The notes below the pieces were generated by a model. That model was not told the DNA's origin. It made no database searches and saw only the letters and a list, made by a program, of their open reading frames with translations. From the NCBI GenBank assembly GCA_022649135.1, contig JALCNP010000010.1, positions 26,702 to 90,701 on the forward strand: a stretch of 64,000 nt of DNA, given 5' to 3'. The position numbers and the translations under genes were made by a program. The stretch comes from Bifidobacterium sp. Its GTDB lineage: Bacteria > Actinomycetota > Actinomycetes > Actinomycetales > Bifidobacteriaceae. This document shows, in pieces, positions 26,476-35,717 of this stretch (position 1 is the stretch's first letter; every line of letters starts with the position of its first letter).

Positions 26476-27864
26476 ATGACACAGACGACCTCGCTGTCTC
26501 GCAGACTGGGGCTGAAGGACTACGTGTCCTTCGGCATCGGCGACATGGCGATCAACTTCACCTTCGCTTCTCTGGGCATGTATGTGGTGTACTTCTATAC
26601 CGACGTCGTGGGCATCGCCGCCGGCATCATCGGCACCCTGATGCTTTTCTCCCGCTCGTTTGACGGCATCATCGACGTGGTGGTCGGCTCCCTGGTGGAC
26701 CGTACGCATTCGCGGTGGGGCAAGGCGCGCCCGTGGCTTCTGTTCGGCTGCGTCCCGCTGGCCCTGCTGACGACTCTGCTGTTCGCCGTTCCGAGCGGCG
26801 GTTCGACGACCATGAAGGTGATCTACATCTTCGTCTCCTACAACGTTCTGATGGTTGCGTTCTCCTGCATCGCAATCCCCTACGGAACGCTGAACTCCCT
26901 GGTCACTCAGGATCAGGTGCAGCGCGAACGGTTCAACCTGACCCGTATGTTTCTGGCGCAGATCGGGGTGCTCATCGTCACGAATCTCACCACCCCCATG
27001 GTCAATGGATTCGGCGGCACGCAGATCTCGTGGGTGTGGACGTATCTGGTCCTCTCCCTGATCGGCATGGTTCTTCTGCTCATCGTGTTCAAGACGCAGC
27101 GCGAACGGGTCGTTCAGCACAAGGTCAAGATTCCCCTGAAGGTGAGTCTGAAGGCCCTGGCGAAAAACAAGTACTGGTTCATGGCGTTCGCCTTCTTCGT
27201 CATCTGGTCGGTCATGTATGCGCTGACCCAGGGAAGCCTGGTCTACTATGCCAAATACGTCCTGGGCAATGACGGGTATGTGGGCGTTCTGTCCATGGCG
27301 TATCTTCTTCCGGCCATGGCCATGCTGGTCGTGTGCACCAAGCTGTATGAGAAGTATGGGAAGACCATCGTGATCATCGTGGCCTCGCTCGTCAGCATCG
27401 TGGGCTATGCGCTTCCGCTGATCATGCCGTCGAACTACGGGTTCATCATCGTCACCCAGGTGATCAAGGGCATCGGATACGGACCCATGCTCGGAGCCGT
27501 GTGGGCGATGTTCCCGGACACCATCGAGTACGGGTATTACAAGACCGGAGTGCGAAACGAGGGCCTTCTGTATTCGGGCGGGAGCCTGGGGCAGAAGCTC
27601 GGTGTCGGCATCGGAACGGCCCTGGTCGGCTGGGTGCTTGCGTGGGGTGGATACAAGGGCTCCTCGGCCGGGCTGCCGGCAAGCGCCCTGCAGTCCATAT
27701 ACCAGCTGTACATCTGGATTCCGATCGTGCTGTTGGCCGCCGGGATCGTGGTGCTGCTGTTCTATGACATCGACAAGCATTACAAGGAAATCATGAAAGG
27801 AGTACAGGAGCGTGACCGCGAGCACGCCGAGGATGTGACCGCATCCTCCGGCGGGGCTCGGTGA
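26476..27864 (+). CDS. GPH-family sugar:cation symporter (arabinoside uptake)
   Basis: A 462-residue membrane carrier with 12 hydrophobic segments of the glycoside-pentoside-hexuronide family (MelB/XynB type). Characteristic are VGSLVDRTHSRWGKARPWLL in the loop between segments 2 and 3 and the later MFPDTIEYGYYKTGVRNEG region. It imports a glycoside with Na+ or H+; given the GH51 neighbour, arabinofuranosyl oligosaccharides are likely. Start at 26476 (MTQTTSLS) has GGATGGGA upstream. Confidence 0.92.
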   Translation: MTQTTSLSRRLGLKDYVSFGIGDMAINFTFASLGMYVVYFYTDVVGIAAGIIGTLMLFSRSFDGIIDVVVGSLVDRTHSRWGKARPWLLFGCVPLALLTTLLFAVPSGGSTTMKVIYIFVSYNVLMVAFSCIAIPYGTLNSLVTQDQVQRERFNLTRMFLAQIGVLIVTNLTTPMVNGFGGTQISWVWTYLVLSLIGMVLLLIVFKTQRERVVQHKVKIPLKVSLKALAKNKYWFMAFAFFVIWSVMYALTQGSLVYYAKYVLGNDGYVGVLSMAYLLPAMAMLVVCTKLYEKYGKTIVIIVASLVSIVGYALPLIMPSNYGFIIVTQVIKGIGYGPMLGAVWAMFPDTIEYGYYKTGVRNEGLLYSGGSLGQKLGVGIGTALVGWVLAWGGYKGSSAGLPASALQSIYQLYIWIPIVLLAAGIVVLLFYDIDKHYKEIMKGVQERDREHAEDVTASSGGAR

Positions 27865-27882
27865 GCGGCTTGCGCTTCGCCC

Positions 27883-27921
27883 TTGCGTGGGGCGTCGCCA
27901 TCACGGCGGCGTCCCACGCAA
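27883..27921. terminator. Bidirectional hairpin terminator
   Basis: TTGCGTGGG (27883-27891) pairs with CCCACGCAA (27913-27921) and the inner CGTCGCC/GGCGGCG stretches extend the stem around an ATCAC loop. It lies between the convergent symporter and hydrolase genes. Confidence 0.65.
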
Positions 27922-27952
27922 TGCTTTGTCCGGCTAAGGGGATGTCGGCGTG

Positions 27953-28810
27953 TTACCGGGACTCGCCCCGGGCCGCCGTTCTGGCGATGATGTCCGCGAA
28001 CTCGTCCCACAGCGGTTCCGGTATCTCATGCGCCATTCCGGGATAGACGTGAAGCTCGGCGTTGACGAGCAGCTGCGCGATATGGACTCCGGCTTCATAG
28101 CTGAAGAACGGGTCGCTTCTGCCGTGCATGACGCATGCCGGAATGGACAGTGACGCCAGCGTCTTCTCGTCGGCCGCGAAGCCGTCCATGGCCGCGTTCT
28201 GCCGTCTCCACCCGTCAGGGCGGTAGCAGCGGTCGTAGGTCATGGCCGCCAGCTTTCTCGTCCACACCTCGTCGAAGGCGTAGGCCGAGCCCGCGTGGCA
28301 TGCCCGTTCGCGCTCGACGAACAGATCCATCGCCTTCCCGCGATCGTCGACCCGGTCGAGACCCTCGTTGGATCCGCTCTCCGGCGACTCCGGATGTGCC
28401 ATCCAGCGAGGTTCGAAGCCCGGCGTCGTGAACATCATGGTGGCCGATCGGATCCTGTCGTGGTGCGAGGCGAGGGTCTGCTGGACGATCATTCCCCCCA
28501 TGGACTCCCCGATGAGGTGGAATCCGGACAGCCCCGCGGCGTCCGCGACGGCGACCACGTCGTCGGCCATGTCCGCGATGGTGTACCGGCGTCCGGTCTG
28601 GGTCTCGTCTCCAAGCTGGTCGGACAGTCCCACGTCTCGGTTGTCCATAAGCAGCGTCCGCAGCCCGCGGCGGTTGAGCCGCTCCACGAATCCCGGCTGC
28701 CATCCCACGAGCTGCGCGGTGTATCCCTCGACGAGCACCGCCGCAGGCCCCGTCCGGGGACCCCGGTCCTCGTAGTAGAGCGCGATGTTTCCGTTATGTG
28801 CATAGGGCAT
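27953..28810 (-). CDS. Alpha/beta-hydrolase
   Basis: A 285-residue alpha/beta-hydrolase fold enzyme without signal peptide. The nucleophile elbow is GESMGG, the acid lies in HGRSDPFF and the His in YPGMAHEIP. The oxyanion region is near the N-terminus (VLVEGYTAQLVGWQP). The overall pattern matches esterase, lactonase or peptidase members with a helical cap; the substrate is not readable. It has AAAGGAAAC before its start and follows an MFS gene by 30 bp on the same strand, so the two are likely co-expressed under the LacI protein at 30249-31244. Confidence 0.87.
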   Translation of the reverse strand: MPYAHNGNIALYYEDRGPRTGPAAVLVEGYTAQLVGWQPGFVERLNRRGLRTLLMDNRDVGLSDQLGDETQTGRRYTIADMADDVVAVADAAGLSGFHLIGESMGGMIVQQTLASHHDRIRSATMMFTTPGFEPRWMAHPESPESGSNEGLDRVDDRGKAMDLFVERERACHAGSAYAFDEVWTRKLAAMTYDRCYRPDGWRRQNAAMDGFAADEKTLASLSIPACVMHGRSDPFFSYEAGVHIAQLLVNAELHVYPGMAHEIPEPLWDEFADIIARTAARGESR

Positions 28811-28840
28811 GATGTTTCCTTTCGTATGGACGGTATGCCG

Positions 28841-30115
28841 TTATCGGATCGAGCGGATGAGGAACGCGAAGATTCCGCCGAGCAGGGCCATGGCTATTCC
28901 GAAGACGAACAGCGGGACGTAGGATCCGGTGGCGCCGATGAGTCCCGAACCGATCAGGGGGGCGACGGCCGCCGGGATCGATGTCGCGATCGCCAGGATC
29001 CCCAGGTCGCGTCCTTCGTTCTCCTTGGTCGGCAGGACCAGCGACATCACGGCGATGTCGACGGCGAAATACACTCCGGCCGCGGCGCCGCTGACGGCCG
29101 AGTAGATGACCATGCCTATCCAGGTGGGGAAGAGCAGCGGAACGATGAAGCCGATCATATAGACGATTGCGGAGAGCGCCACGACCGCTTTTCTGCGGTC
29201 GAAGTGGTCGGCGAGCTTGCCGAAGACCAGAATCGCAAGTATCTGGGCCACGGTCGAGATGGTCGAGAGCGTGGCCACTCCCGTCGCCACGTCGCCGCCG
29301 GGAATGTGGCTCTTCCCTACATAGTCGCTCAGAATGTAGAACGTGTAGCTCGCTATGCCGAAGAAGGCGAAGAAGAAGGCGAAGCGCGAGAGGAAGGCCA
29401 TGGTGAAGTCCCGGTGCGTGAAGGCCGAGAAGAAGCGTCCGACGCTCTTTATGGAAAAGGCCTCGCCGCCGTTCCTGCCTTGGGGCCGCACGAGATCGTA
29501 CGATGGCTTCTCCTTCGTGATGACGACGAAAAGAATCGCGACCACGAGAATCGCCAGACCGGTGATGGTGTATCCGCCGAGCCGTGATGTGCGGGCGGCG
29601 AGATTGACGAAGATGAGTATGCCGAGCGGCAGTCCGAGACCCGTGATCGAGGATGCGACCCCCCGGTTCCGCTGTGGTATCCTGTCCGGGATCACGGCGT
29701 AGATGACGCCCTGGAACCAGTTGGCGAAAAGGAATACGCACCCCGCCGTGACCATCATCAGCGCAATCGTCGAGGACAATCCCATCATTACGCTGGAAAG
29801 TGCGATGCCCGCCGCGGAGAAGAGCAGCCATGGCGCGCGGCGGCCCAGCCTGGAGCGGGTCCGGTCCGATATCGCCGCCCCCACGGGGAGGATGATGGTG
29901 CCGACGACCGACTCGATGAGCGAGAGCATCGCCACGTCATGCACTTTGTTTGCGGGGTCCAGAGCCATGATCTGTGCGGGCTGAAGCACCTGGACGATGG
30001 CCTGGTAGACGCCGTAGAGGGCGATTATCGCGGGAAGGAGCATGGCCAGGACGGTTTTCGTCTCTGCGTCCATGGGCTGTTTCCTCACTGTCGCCGTTCT
30101 GTCACTGCCGCTCAT
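28841..30115 (-). CDS. MFS transporter, SUC/GPH-like
   Basis: A 424-residue carrier with 12 hydrophobic segments. The loop AISDRTRSRLGRRAPWLLFS resembles sucrose/maltose-type (SLC45-like) and GPH carriers, suggesting a sugar or glycoside substrate. The start at 30115 is backed by AAAGGAG. It is divergent from a LacI gene with clear operators in the gap and precedes an alpha/beta-hydrolase. This looks like an uptake-and-hydrolysis pair, perhaps for an acylated or esterified sugar (inference). Confidence 0.87.
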   Translation of the reverse strand: MSGSDRTATVRKQPMDAETKTVLAMLLPAIIALYGVYQAIVQVLQPAQIMALDPANKVHDVAMLSLIESVVGTIILPVGAAISDRTRSRLGRRAPWLLFSAAGIALSSVMMGLSSTIALMMVTAGCVFLFANWFQGVIYAVIPDRIPQRNRGVASSITGLGLPLGILIFVNLAARTSRLGGYTITGLAILVVAILFVVITKEKPSYDLVRPQGRNGGEAFSIKSVGRFFSAFTHRDFTMAFLSRFAFFFAFFGIASYTFYILSDYVGKSHIPGGDVATGVATLSTISTVAQILAILVFGKLADHFDRRKAVVALSAIVYMIGFIVPLLFPTWIGMVIYSAVSGAAAGVYFAVDIAVMSLVLPTKENEGRDLGILAIATSIPAAVAPLIGSGLIGATGSYVPLFVFGIAMALLGGIFAFLIRSIR

Positions 30116-30148
30116 TGTGATCTCCTTTGATCAAATTCCGACGAACGA

Positions 30149-30186
30149 TGACACGCGTTAGTGTATCGAGTTACTAACACGTGTTA
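30149..30186. promoter_or_regulatory. Twin LacI operators in the MFS / LacI divergent region
   Basis: TAACACGTGTTA (30175-30186) is a perfect 12-bp palindrome. A weaker copy, TGACACGCGTTA, lies at 30149-30160, 26 bp away centre to centre. A TATAAT box (30204-30209) for the LacI gene lies just downstream. The neighbouring LacI protein probably binds both, controlling itself and the divergent MFS/hydrolase pair. Confidence 0.7.
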
Positions 30187-30248
30187 CTTATGAAGTGTAT
30201 ACGTATAATGGTGTAACGCAAATCGAGCTAGCGAAAGGTTGTCCGCAC

Positions 30249-31244
30249 ATGGTCGCAAAGGTTCGAAGCACCGAGGTCGCCGCCCGGGCGGGAGTGTCCC
30301 GCACGACGGTCAGCCTTGTGCTCAACGGCCACGACCAATCCATTCCCGAGGACACGCGACGTCGTGTTCGTGACGCCGTCGACGAGCTCGGGTATGTCCC
30401 GTCGGCCGCGGCCCGCGCCCTCAGACGCGGCAGGGGGCATATCGTGCTGTGCATCGCCCCCGGCTGGATGCCCTCGGGCAGGGCCGACGCGATGTGGGAT
30501 GTCGTGAGTCGTGAGTTGGAATCGCAGGGGCTGACATGCATCTTCTCCCGCTCGGCGGGGGTGACCTCGTCCTTGCGGGCGTTTCTGGAGGAGGTGTCTC
30601 CCAGCGTCGTGGCGCCTTTCGTGACGTTGAAGGACGGCGATTACGCCATGCTCACACGACTGGGAATTCCCGTCGCGAAGCTGTTCAGCTCCCGGCCGGG
30701 CGAGGCCGATGCATCCCCGTTCTCCTCCTTCCAGCGGGGTCTGGGCAGGGCCCAGGCCGATTTTCTGATGCGCAAGACCTGCCGTCGCTTCGCCTGGGTC
30801 GGCACGGACGACCCGCTGGGGAAGGAACTGCAGGAGTGCAGGGTCCAGGGGGTGTCGGACGTTCTCTGCCAGCATGGACTGTCCCTCCTGGCGCGCAGCG
30901 ACGCCGGGCTGGATGGGGGCAGGATGCGCGAGGCCGTCGCGCGGTTCGAAGCCGGGGGAATCGATGCGGTATGCGCGTTCAACGATGAGAGCGCCGCGGC
31001 CTTCATGGCGGCCTGCGTCGCGATGGACGTCCGCATTCCCCGGGACATGCGCGTTATCGGCATAGACAACCAGATGCTTGGCCGTTATCTTTCGCCTTCG
31101 CTCACCACCGTCGATTATGACAACTCCGTTATCGACGCATTGGTGGATCTGATCGTCGCCGCGTATCACCGACGCAGCGCTGCTCGTGGAACGTCTTCCT
31201 GGCAGCCGGGATCCTTCGAAGTCATCGAGCGTCAGTCCGCATAG
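30249..31244 (+). CDS. LacI-family transcriptional regulator
   Basis: A 331-residue LacI/GalR regulator. The DNA-binding part is STEVAARAGVSRTTVSLVLN and the hinge SAAARALRRGRG. Core motifs are VAKLFSSRPGEA, AVCAFNDESAAAFMAA and VIGIDNQMLGRYLSPSLTTVDY. The start at 30249 is chosen because the domain begins right after it; an in-frame ATG at 30195 lies too close to the promoter. Divergent from the MFS/alpha-beta hydrolase pair, its likely target through the operators at 30149-30186. Confidence 0.9.
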   Translation: MVAKVRSTEVAARAGVSRTTVSLVLNGHDQSIPEDTRRRVRDAVDELGYVPSAAARALRRGRGHIVLCIAPGWMPSGRADAMWDVVSRELESQGLTCIFSRSAGVTSSLRAFLEEVSPSVVAPFVTLKDGDYAMLTRLGIPVAKLFSSRPGEADASPFSSFQRGLGRAQADFLMRKTCRRFAWVGTDDPLGKELQECRVQGVSDVLCQHGLSLLARSDAGLDGGRMREAVARFEAGGIDAVCAFNDESAAAFMAACVAMDVRIPRDMRVIGIDNQMLGRYLSPSLTTVDYDNSVIDALVDLIVAAYHRRSAARGTSSWQPGSFEVIERQSA

Positions 31245-31700
31245 TCGCCGTGGCGTTCTCCGTGCCCTGTGGCCGCCCGCCTCGGGAAGTGTAATCTATC
31301 TCACTGCACCGGGCGGACGCGTGCACGAATCCATCTCCGGGGGCGTCGCCGCGAAGCCGTCGAGGGGGCGTCCGCCCCGCTCGCGACGCGTCCCGCACTG
31401 TCCGGGCCGGGGTGTTCCGCCGGGAGAAGAAAACGAATTATGGACATCGGCATAGACGAATATCTCGCCTGACCGCGCTTTTCCGCGCTGCGGGAAAACC
31501 AGAGTAAACGATTGCCACGATACGCAAACGTTTGAGGGTCGGAATGCAGTTTTTTTCAGGTTCCCTTTCATTAGTCTGTCATGTGTCATGCAGGTGTGGG
31601 ATGCCATACGGACCTTGATGCAGGCGACGGCTCGCGGTGAGCCGCTCACGCTGAGAAGCGGCGGCCGGTTCGGCAGTGGCATGAAGACGGGAGAACGAAG
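31245..31700. other. Gene-free leader region of the pilus operon
   Basis: No convincing gene. It holds a T-rich hairpin-like stretch around 31478-31500, the LacI-type sites at 31504-31535, a T-rich segment near 31552 and a small hairpin (CGGCTC 31628-31633 with GAGCCG 31639-31644) about 60 bp before the first pilus gene. Confidence 0.5.
31504..31535. promoter_or_regulatory. Two LacI-type operators before the pilus operon
   Basis: GTAAACGATTGCC (31504-31516) and GCAAACGTTTGA (31524-31535) lie about 20 bp apart; the second has the perfect core CAAACGTTTG. Similar sites precede the LacI gene at 36696-37817, the giant adhesin and the surface protein at 62322. Confidence 0.65.
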
Positions 31701-34097
31701 ATGGGTGGCAAAAAACATCAGGGGTTCATGGGCATGGTGGCCTCCATGGCGGTGTGCGCGGCCCTGGCCCTGATTCCCATGGGTTCGGCGCAGGCCGGGA
31801 CGGGAAGCGTGGACGAGGGGACGGCGTCCTCCCCGGCCGCCGCCTCCACGATTCGCTGTGATTCGGGATACATCTATTCGTCGGGCTCGACGGGGCAGCT
31901 GTATCAGATCGATCCGACCGGCACGGTAACCAGCGTCGGCAGCCGCGCCTCCGGCGCGAACGAGTTCAACGGCCTGGGAATCGGGCCCAAGGGGACTTCC
32001 GTATACGCATACAACCGCACGAACAATGCCCGATCCGTGACCATGTACACCTTCAGCACCGCTTCGGGAAGCTGGACGAATACCAACGACTCGTATGACA
32101 CCAGCGCCTGGAGCAACGGATCCTTCGGGGGCACCCTGGTCGCGGGGGCGGTGGACCTGAATAACGGGAAATACATGTTCGGCGGCTTCGACACCATCTC
32201 GTCCTGGTCAGGCAGCATGCAGGTGTTCAAGCTGTGGCAGTACGACCCGGGCGCGACGCCGAAATTCACCTACCTGGGATATCTGAACACCAACAAGGAC
32301 GTGGGCTCGTCGACGAACGGCGACATGGCCTTCGACGCGCAGGGCAACCTTTTCGTCGTTAGCGGGTCCGGAACGAACACGACGGTGTTCAGCGTCACCG
32401 CAGCCAATCTGGCCCAGGCCGACGGCGGCCTCATCGCGTCCTCCGCATCCAACACGTTCCAGACTTCGGCAGATGTGAACGGGGTGGCCTTCGACGCCTC
32501 CGGCAAGGCATATCTGGGATCCGCCACGACGCTGCAGAGCTATGACATGCCCAACTGGTCGAATCAAAGCACCGTGACCCGCTCGCTGCAAACAAGCACG
32601 GATCTCGCCTCGTGCTCCTCTCCCGCCACGATCACGGTCCAGAAAGTCGTCAAGGGCCGCGTTTCCTCGGGCGACCAGTTCACCCTGTCGTTGAGCGACG
32701 CCCAGACCCAGCTCGGTTCCGCAACGACCAGCGGCACGCAAAACGGGCTGCAGGCCGATCAGGTCGGCCCCCAGCCGACCGTCCGCGGCAAGACCCTGAG
32801 TTTCAGTGAAACAGGGGCAGGCGGTGCGAATCTTGACAATTATGCGACGACCTATCAGTGCACGGTGGACGGAGCTGCGATGTCCCCTGCCGTAGCCGGC
32901 AGCGGGACAAGCGGCCGTGTGACGATACCGTCAAGCGGAGATGCCGTTGTCTGCCAGTTCACGAACTCGCCCCTCATCGCCCGCGTCAACGTGACCAAAA
33001 CCCTTCTCGACCAGAACGGGGCCAACCCCCAGCCTGGAAGCGACTGGACCATGGGAATGTCGGCCACCCCCTCATCGGGAACGGTGACCCAAAGCCCCTC
33101 CGGATCGCAGCAGACCGACAGCCAGGGCAAGGCCTCGTGGACGGTGAACTTCGGCACGGCCGATTCCGCCGCGAATGTGGCGGTGAACGAAACGCAGAAG
33201 ACCGGGTACCGATTCGCCTCAGGGCAGTGCGTGGTCACGGACAACAACGGCGACAAGGGCTCCCCGGTGACCATGACATCACAGGAGGGTGTGTCCGACC
33301 TTGCCGTGCTTCCCGGGGAGACGGTTGACTGCTCCTTCACCAATCAAAAGCAGCAGACGTCGTTGACCCTGGTGAAAGTGGTGCACAATGCGTTCGGCGG
33401 CACAGCCGGCGTGAACGATTTCAACCTCGCCGCGACGCCTGGCGGCGGATCCGCCCTCGGTTTCACGTCGGGGCAGAAACAGGATGTCGCGCCGGGGACC
33501 TATACGCTGTCGGAAAAGGATCTTGGCGGCACGGGCTATGTGCGGACAGGTGTGACGTGCTCGGACGAGGACGGGAACCTTGCCGTTGACGGGACCGCCG
33601 TTGATGTCGCCGACGGCAAAAACGTCACCTGCGTCATCACGAACGACGATGAGCCGGGCTCCGTCTCATGGTCCAAGGAGGATGTGCAGGGTTCGGCGCT
33701 TTCGGGGTCGACATGGCTGCTTACGGGCACCGGCGTTCCGTTGAACACGGTGGTGACCGACTGCACTTCCGCAGGGCAGTGCGGAAGCGGGCCGTATGAC
33801 GATCAGGACCCACGGCCCGGCCACTTCAAGCTTTCCAACCAGCAGTGGGGAAGCTATGCATTGAGCGAACGCACGGCTCCGGCGGGCTATGTTCTGTCCG
33901 ACGCGACGCACGACTATACGATCAGCGCAGCCGATCGCGATTATGCATTCCCTGCGGCGTTCGTCAACAAGCAGCAGACTCCCCCCACCCTGCCACTCAC
34001 CGGTGGCATGAGCACGGACTCCTTCCTGCTCGGGGGTCTGGGTCTTATCGTCGTCGCGATCGGCGCCGGTGTTGTATTGCGCAAGCGTCTTTTCTGA
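31701..34097 (+). CDS. Pilus tip / accessory adhesin, LPLTG-anchored
   Basis: A 798-residue surface protein, first gene of the pilus operon. Residues 1-33 are a signal peptide ending AQA. The N-terminal part (about 50-310) resembles a DUF6923-like beta-propeller adhesin domain: CDSGYIYSSGSTGQLYQID, repeated DxxGNLFVVSG-like and FDASGKAYLGS strands. Three or four CnaB/SpaA-like prealbumin domains follow (ITVQKVVKG, VNVTKTLLD, LTLVKVVHN, SVSWSKEDVQG starts), the last with E-box YALSERTAPAGYVL. The tail has LPLTG (764-768), a hydrophobic segment and RKRLF. The modular build and first position are typical of the tip pilin of two-component sortase pili. Start has GAGAACGAAG upstream. Confidence 0.9.
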   Translation: MGGKKHQGFMGMVASMAVCAALALIPMGSAQAGTGSVDEGTASSPAAASTIRCDSGYIYSSGSTGQLYQIDPTGTVTSVGSRASGANEFNGLGIGPKGTSVYAYNRTNNARSVTMYTFSTASGSWTNTNDSYDTSAWSNGSFGGTLVAGAVDLNNGKYMFGGFDTISSWSGSMQVFKLWQYDPGATPKFTYLGYLNTNKDVGSSTNGDMAFDAQGNLFVVSGSGTNTTVFSVTAANLAQADGGLIASSASNTFQTSADVNGVAFDASGKAYLGSATTLQSYDMPNWSNQSTVTRSLQTSTDLASCSSPATITVQKVVKGRVSSGDQFTLSLSDAQTQLGSATTSGTQNGLQADQVGPQPTVRGKTLSFSETGAGGANLDNYATTYQCTVDGAAMSPAVAGSGTSGRVTIPSSGDAVVCQFTNSPLIARVNVTKTLLDQNGANPQPGSDWTMGMSATPSSGTVTQSPSGSQQTDSQGKASWTVNFGTADSAANVAVNETQKTGYRFASGQCVVTDNNGDKGSPVTMTSQEGVSDLAVLPGETVDCSFTNQKQQTSLTLVKVVHNAFGGTAGVNDFNLAATPGGGSALGFTSGQKQDVAPGTYTLSEKDLGGTGYVRTGVTCSDEDGNLAVDGTAVDVADGKNVTCVITNDDEPGSVSWSKEDVQGSALSGSTWLLTGTGVPLNTVVTDCTSAGQCGSGPYDDQDPRPGHFKLSNQQWGSYALSERTAPAGYVLSDATHDYTISAADRDYAFPAAFVNKQQTPPTLPLTGGMSTDSFLLGGLGLIVVAIGAGVVLRKRLF

Positions 34098-34205
34098 AAG
34101 CCTGGCGCTGGACTGAATAACGGACTTGGCCGAATCGTTCGGATTTGAGTCGACACATGAATCCGGTTGCGAGATACGCAGCCGAAACGAAAAGGGAGAG
34201 GTATT

Positions 34206-35630
34206 ATGTCAAATTCGCATCAAGGTGTCCTGTGGCACCGCATTGCGGCCGCGGCCGGGGCGTTGGCTCTCGGCATCGCCGGTCTTGTGGGGGGAGTGGG
34301 CGCCGCGTATGCTGACGGCGCCACGGCGAACCCTGCGAACATCAACCCCGGGACACCGACGTCGCTGACCATCCACAAGTTTGATGGAAACCCCGGCAAG
34401 GCCGGGGACGGCACCGAGCTTTCCGATGTCTCCGGTCTCGGAAACCCTCTGTCCGGTGTGACCTTCAGCGTCACCCCGGTCACCTCGAAGAACGGATCGG
34501 CAATCAATCTGGATACGCCTGAAGGCTGGGACCTGATTGCCGGCGCTCAGGCGTCCGATGTCACGACGGCGAACGGCTATGCCTTCGGCTCGGCCTCCGA
34601 CGTGACGACCGGCGCCGACGGATCGGTGTCCACGACGCTTCCCCACGGGCTGTATCTCGTCACCGAAACGGGCTATGGCAGCAATACGATCAAGACCCCC
34701 GTCGCGCCGTTCCTGGTGACGCTGCCGCTTTCCCAGAACAACGGATCATGGCTCTACGATGTTCATGTCTACCCCAAGAACGCCGTCGATACCAATGTCC
34801 CCACCAAGACCGTCTCCGACCCCAGCGACGGCGTGGTGCTTGGCTCGACCGTCAACTGGACGATCAGCGCTCCGGTGCAACCGGACAAGCCCGGCGACAT
34901 CACCTCCTTCAAGATCACCGACACCCTGGATTCGCGCCTGTCCTTCGTCAATGCGACCGTTCAGGGCTTCACCGCGACCGACGACTACACCGTGTCGAAT
35001 GCGAACGGCGTGGTGACCATAGAATTCACTCCGACCGGAGCCGCCAAGCTCAAGGCGGGAGACACGGTCACGGTCACCCTGTCCACCAAGGTGGAATCCT
35101 TGGGAGACGGTGTCATCCCCAACCAGGCCACGGTTTTCACCAATGACAATTCCGGGCATACGACGAGCAAGCCGGGTGAGCCGGGGACCAATCCCAGCAC
35201 GAACTGGGGGCCGCTCCAGGTGCTCAAGTACGCCCAGGGAGACGAGAGCAAGACACTGGCCGGCGCAGAGTTCACCGTGTATTCCGACCAGGCCGCCACC
35301 AAGTCGGTCGGCTCGTTCACGACCGGCACCGACGGCAAGGGCTCCATCGTGCTGTGGGTCGGGAATGACGCTGATACCACGCAGACCTACTATCTGAAGG
35401 AAACGAAGGCTCCGGCGGGCTATGTTCTTGATTCGACCGTGCGCGAGGTGACCGTCAACGCGGGCGCCACCGCACAGGAGACCTACAAGATCAACAACGT
35501 TCAGCAGAACCATCCGAATCTTCCTTTGACCGGTGCCGCGGGAATCATCGTGATGACCCTGACGGGGCTGGCCCTGATCGCCGGTGGCGTCGGGTTCTAT
35601 GTGACCTCCCGTAGGCATGCTCGGCTGTAA
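34206..35630 (+). CDS. Major (backbone) pilin, LPLTG, FimA/SpaA type
   Basis: A 474-residue backbone pilin. It has a signal peptide (to about residue 36, YADG), then LTIHKFDG of the N-terminal domain. The pilin motif VHVYPKNAV supplies K191, the Lys that joins the next subunit. Later come a central isopeptide domain (VNWTISAPVQPDKPG, ITDTLDSRLSF), the C-terminal CnaB domain with LAGAEFTVYSD and the E-box YYLKETKAPAGYVL (E399), and LPLTG at 439-443 followed by a membrane segment and RRHARL. Start at 34206 has AAAGGGAGAGG upstream. It is followed by a hairpin and the class C sortase, which polymerises it. Confidence 0.95.
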   Translation: MSNSHQGVLWHRIAAAAGALALGIAGLVGGVGAAYADGATANPANINPGTPTSLTIHKFDGNPGKAGDGTELSDVSGLGNPLSGVTFSVTPVTSKNGSAINLDTPEGWDLIAGAQASDVTTANGYAFGSASDVTTGADGSVSTTLPHGLYLVTETGYGSNTIKTPVAPFLVTLPLSQNNGSWLYDVHVYPKNAVDTNVPTKTVSDPSDGVVLGSTVNWTISAPVQPDKPGDITSFKITDTLDSRLSFVNATVQGFTATDDYTVSNANGVVTIEFTPTGAAKLKAGDTVTVTLSTKVESLGDGVIPNQATVFTNDNSGHTTSKPGEPGTNPSTNWGPLQVLKYAQGDESKTLAGAEFTVYSDQAATKSVGSFTTGTDGKGSIVLWVGNDADTTQTYYLKETKAPAGYVLDSTVREVTVNAGATAQETYKINNVQQNHPNLPLTGAAGIIVMTLTGLALIAGGVGFYVTSRRHARL

Positions 35631-35660
35631 CGTCTGACCGTTAACGGAAATCCCATCGAC

Positions 35661-35694
35661 AGGGGGCAGCGGATCGTACAATCCGCTGCCCCCT
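35661..35694 (+). terminator. Attenuating hairpin between backbone pilin and sortase
   Basis: AGGGGGCAGCGGAT (35661-35674), loop CGTACA, ATCCGCTGCCCCCT (35681-35694): a perfect 14-bp stem without a long T run, 24 bp before the sortase start. It probably lets only part of transcription reach the sortase. Confidence 0.65.
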
Positions 35695-35717
35695 CAGCCG
35701 TGAATAAGGAGACTGCG

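Noticed and set aside
26434..27825. 463-codon open frame on the minus strand opposite the GPH symporter
   Set aside because: Composition is His/Arg/Asp-rich and unlike a protein; the plus-strand frame is a clear 12-segment carrier.
28295..29587. 430-codon plus-strand frame across the alpha/beta-hydrolase and MFS genes
   Set aside because: It spans two well-supported minus-strand genes and encodes only charged low-complexity sequence.
31701..35630. Repeated Gly/Ser/Thr-rich coding repeats considered as a CRISPR or mobile repeat array
   Set aside because: The similarity is at protein level between Ig-like domains; there are no identical short repeats with regular spacers and no cas genes.
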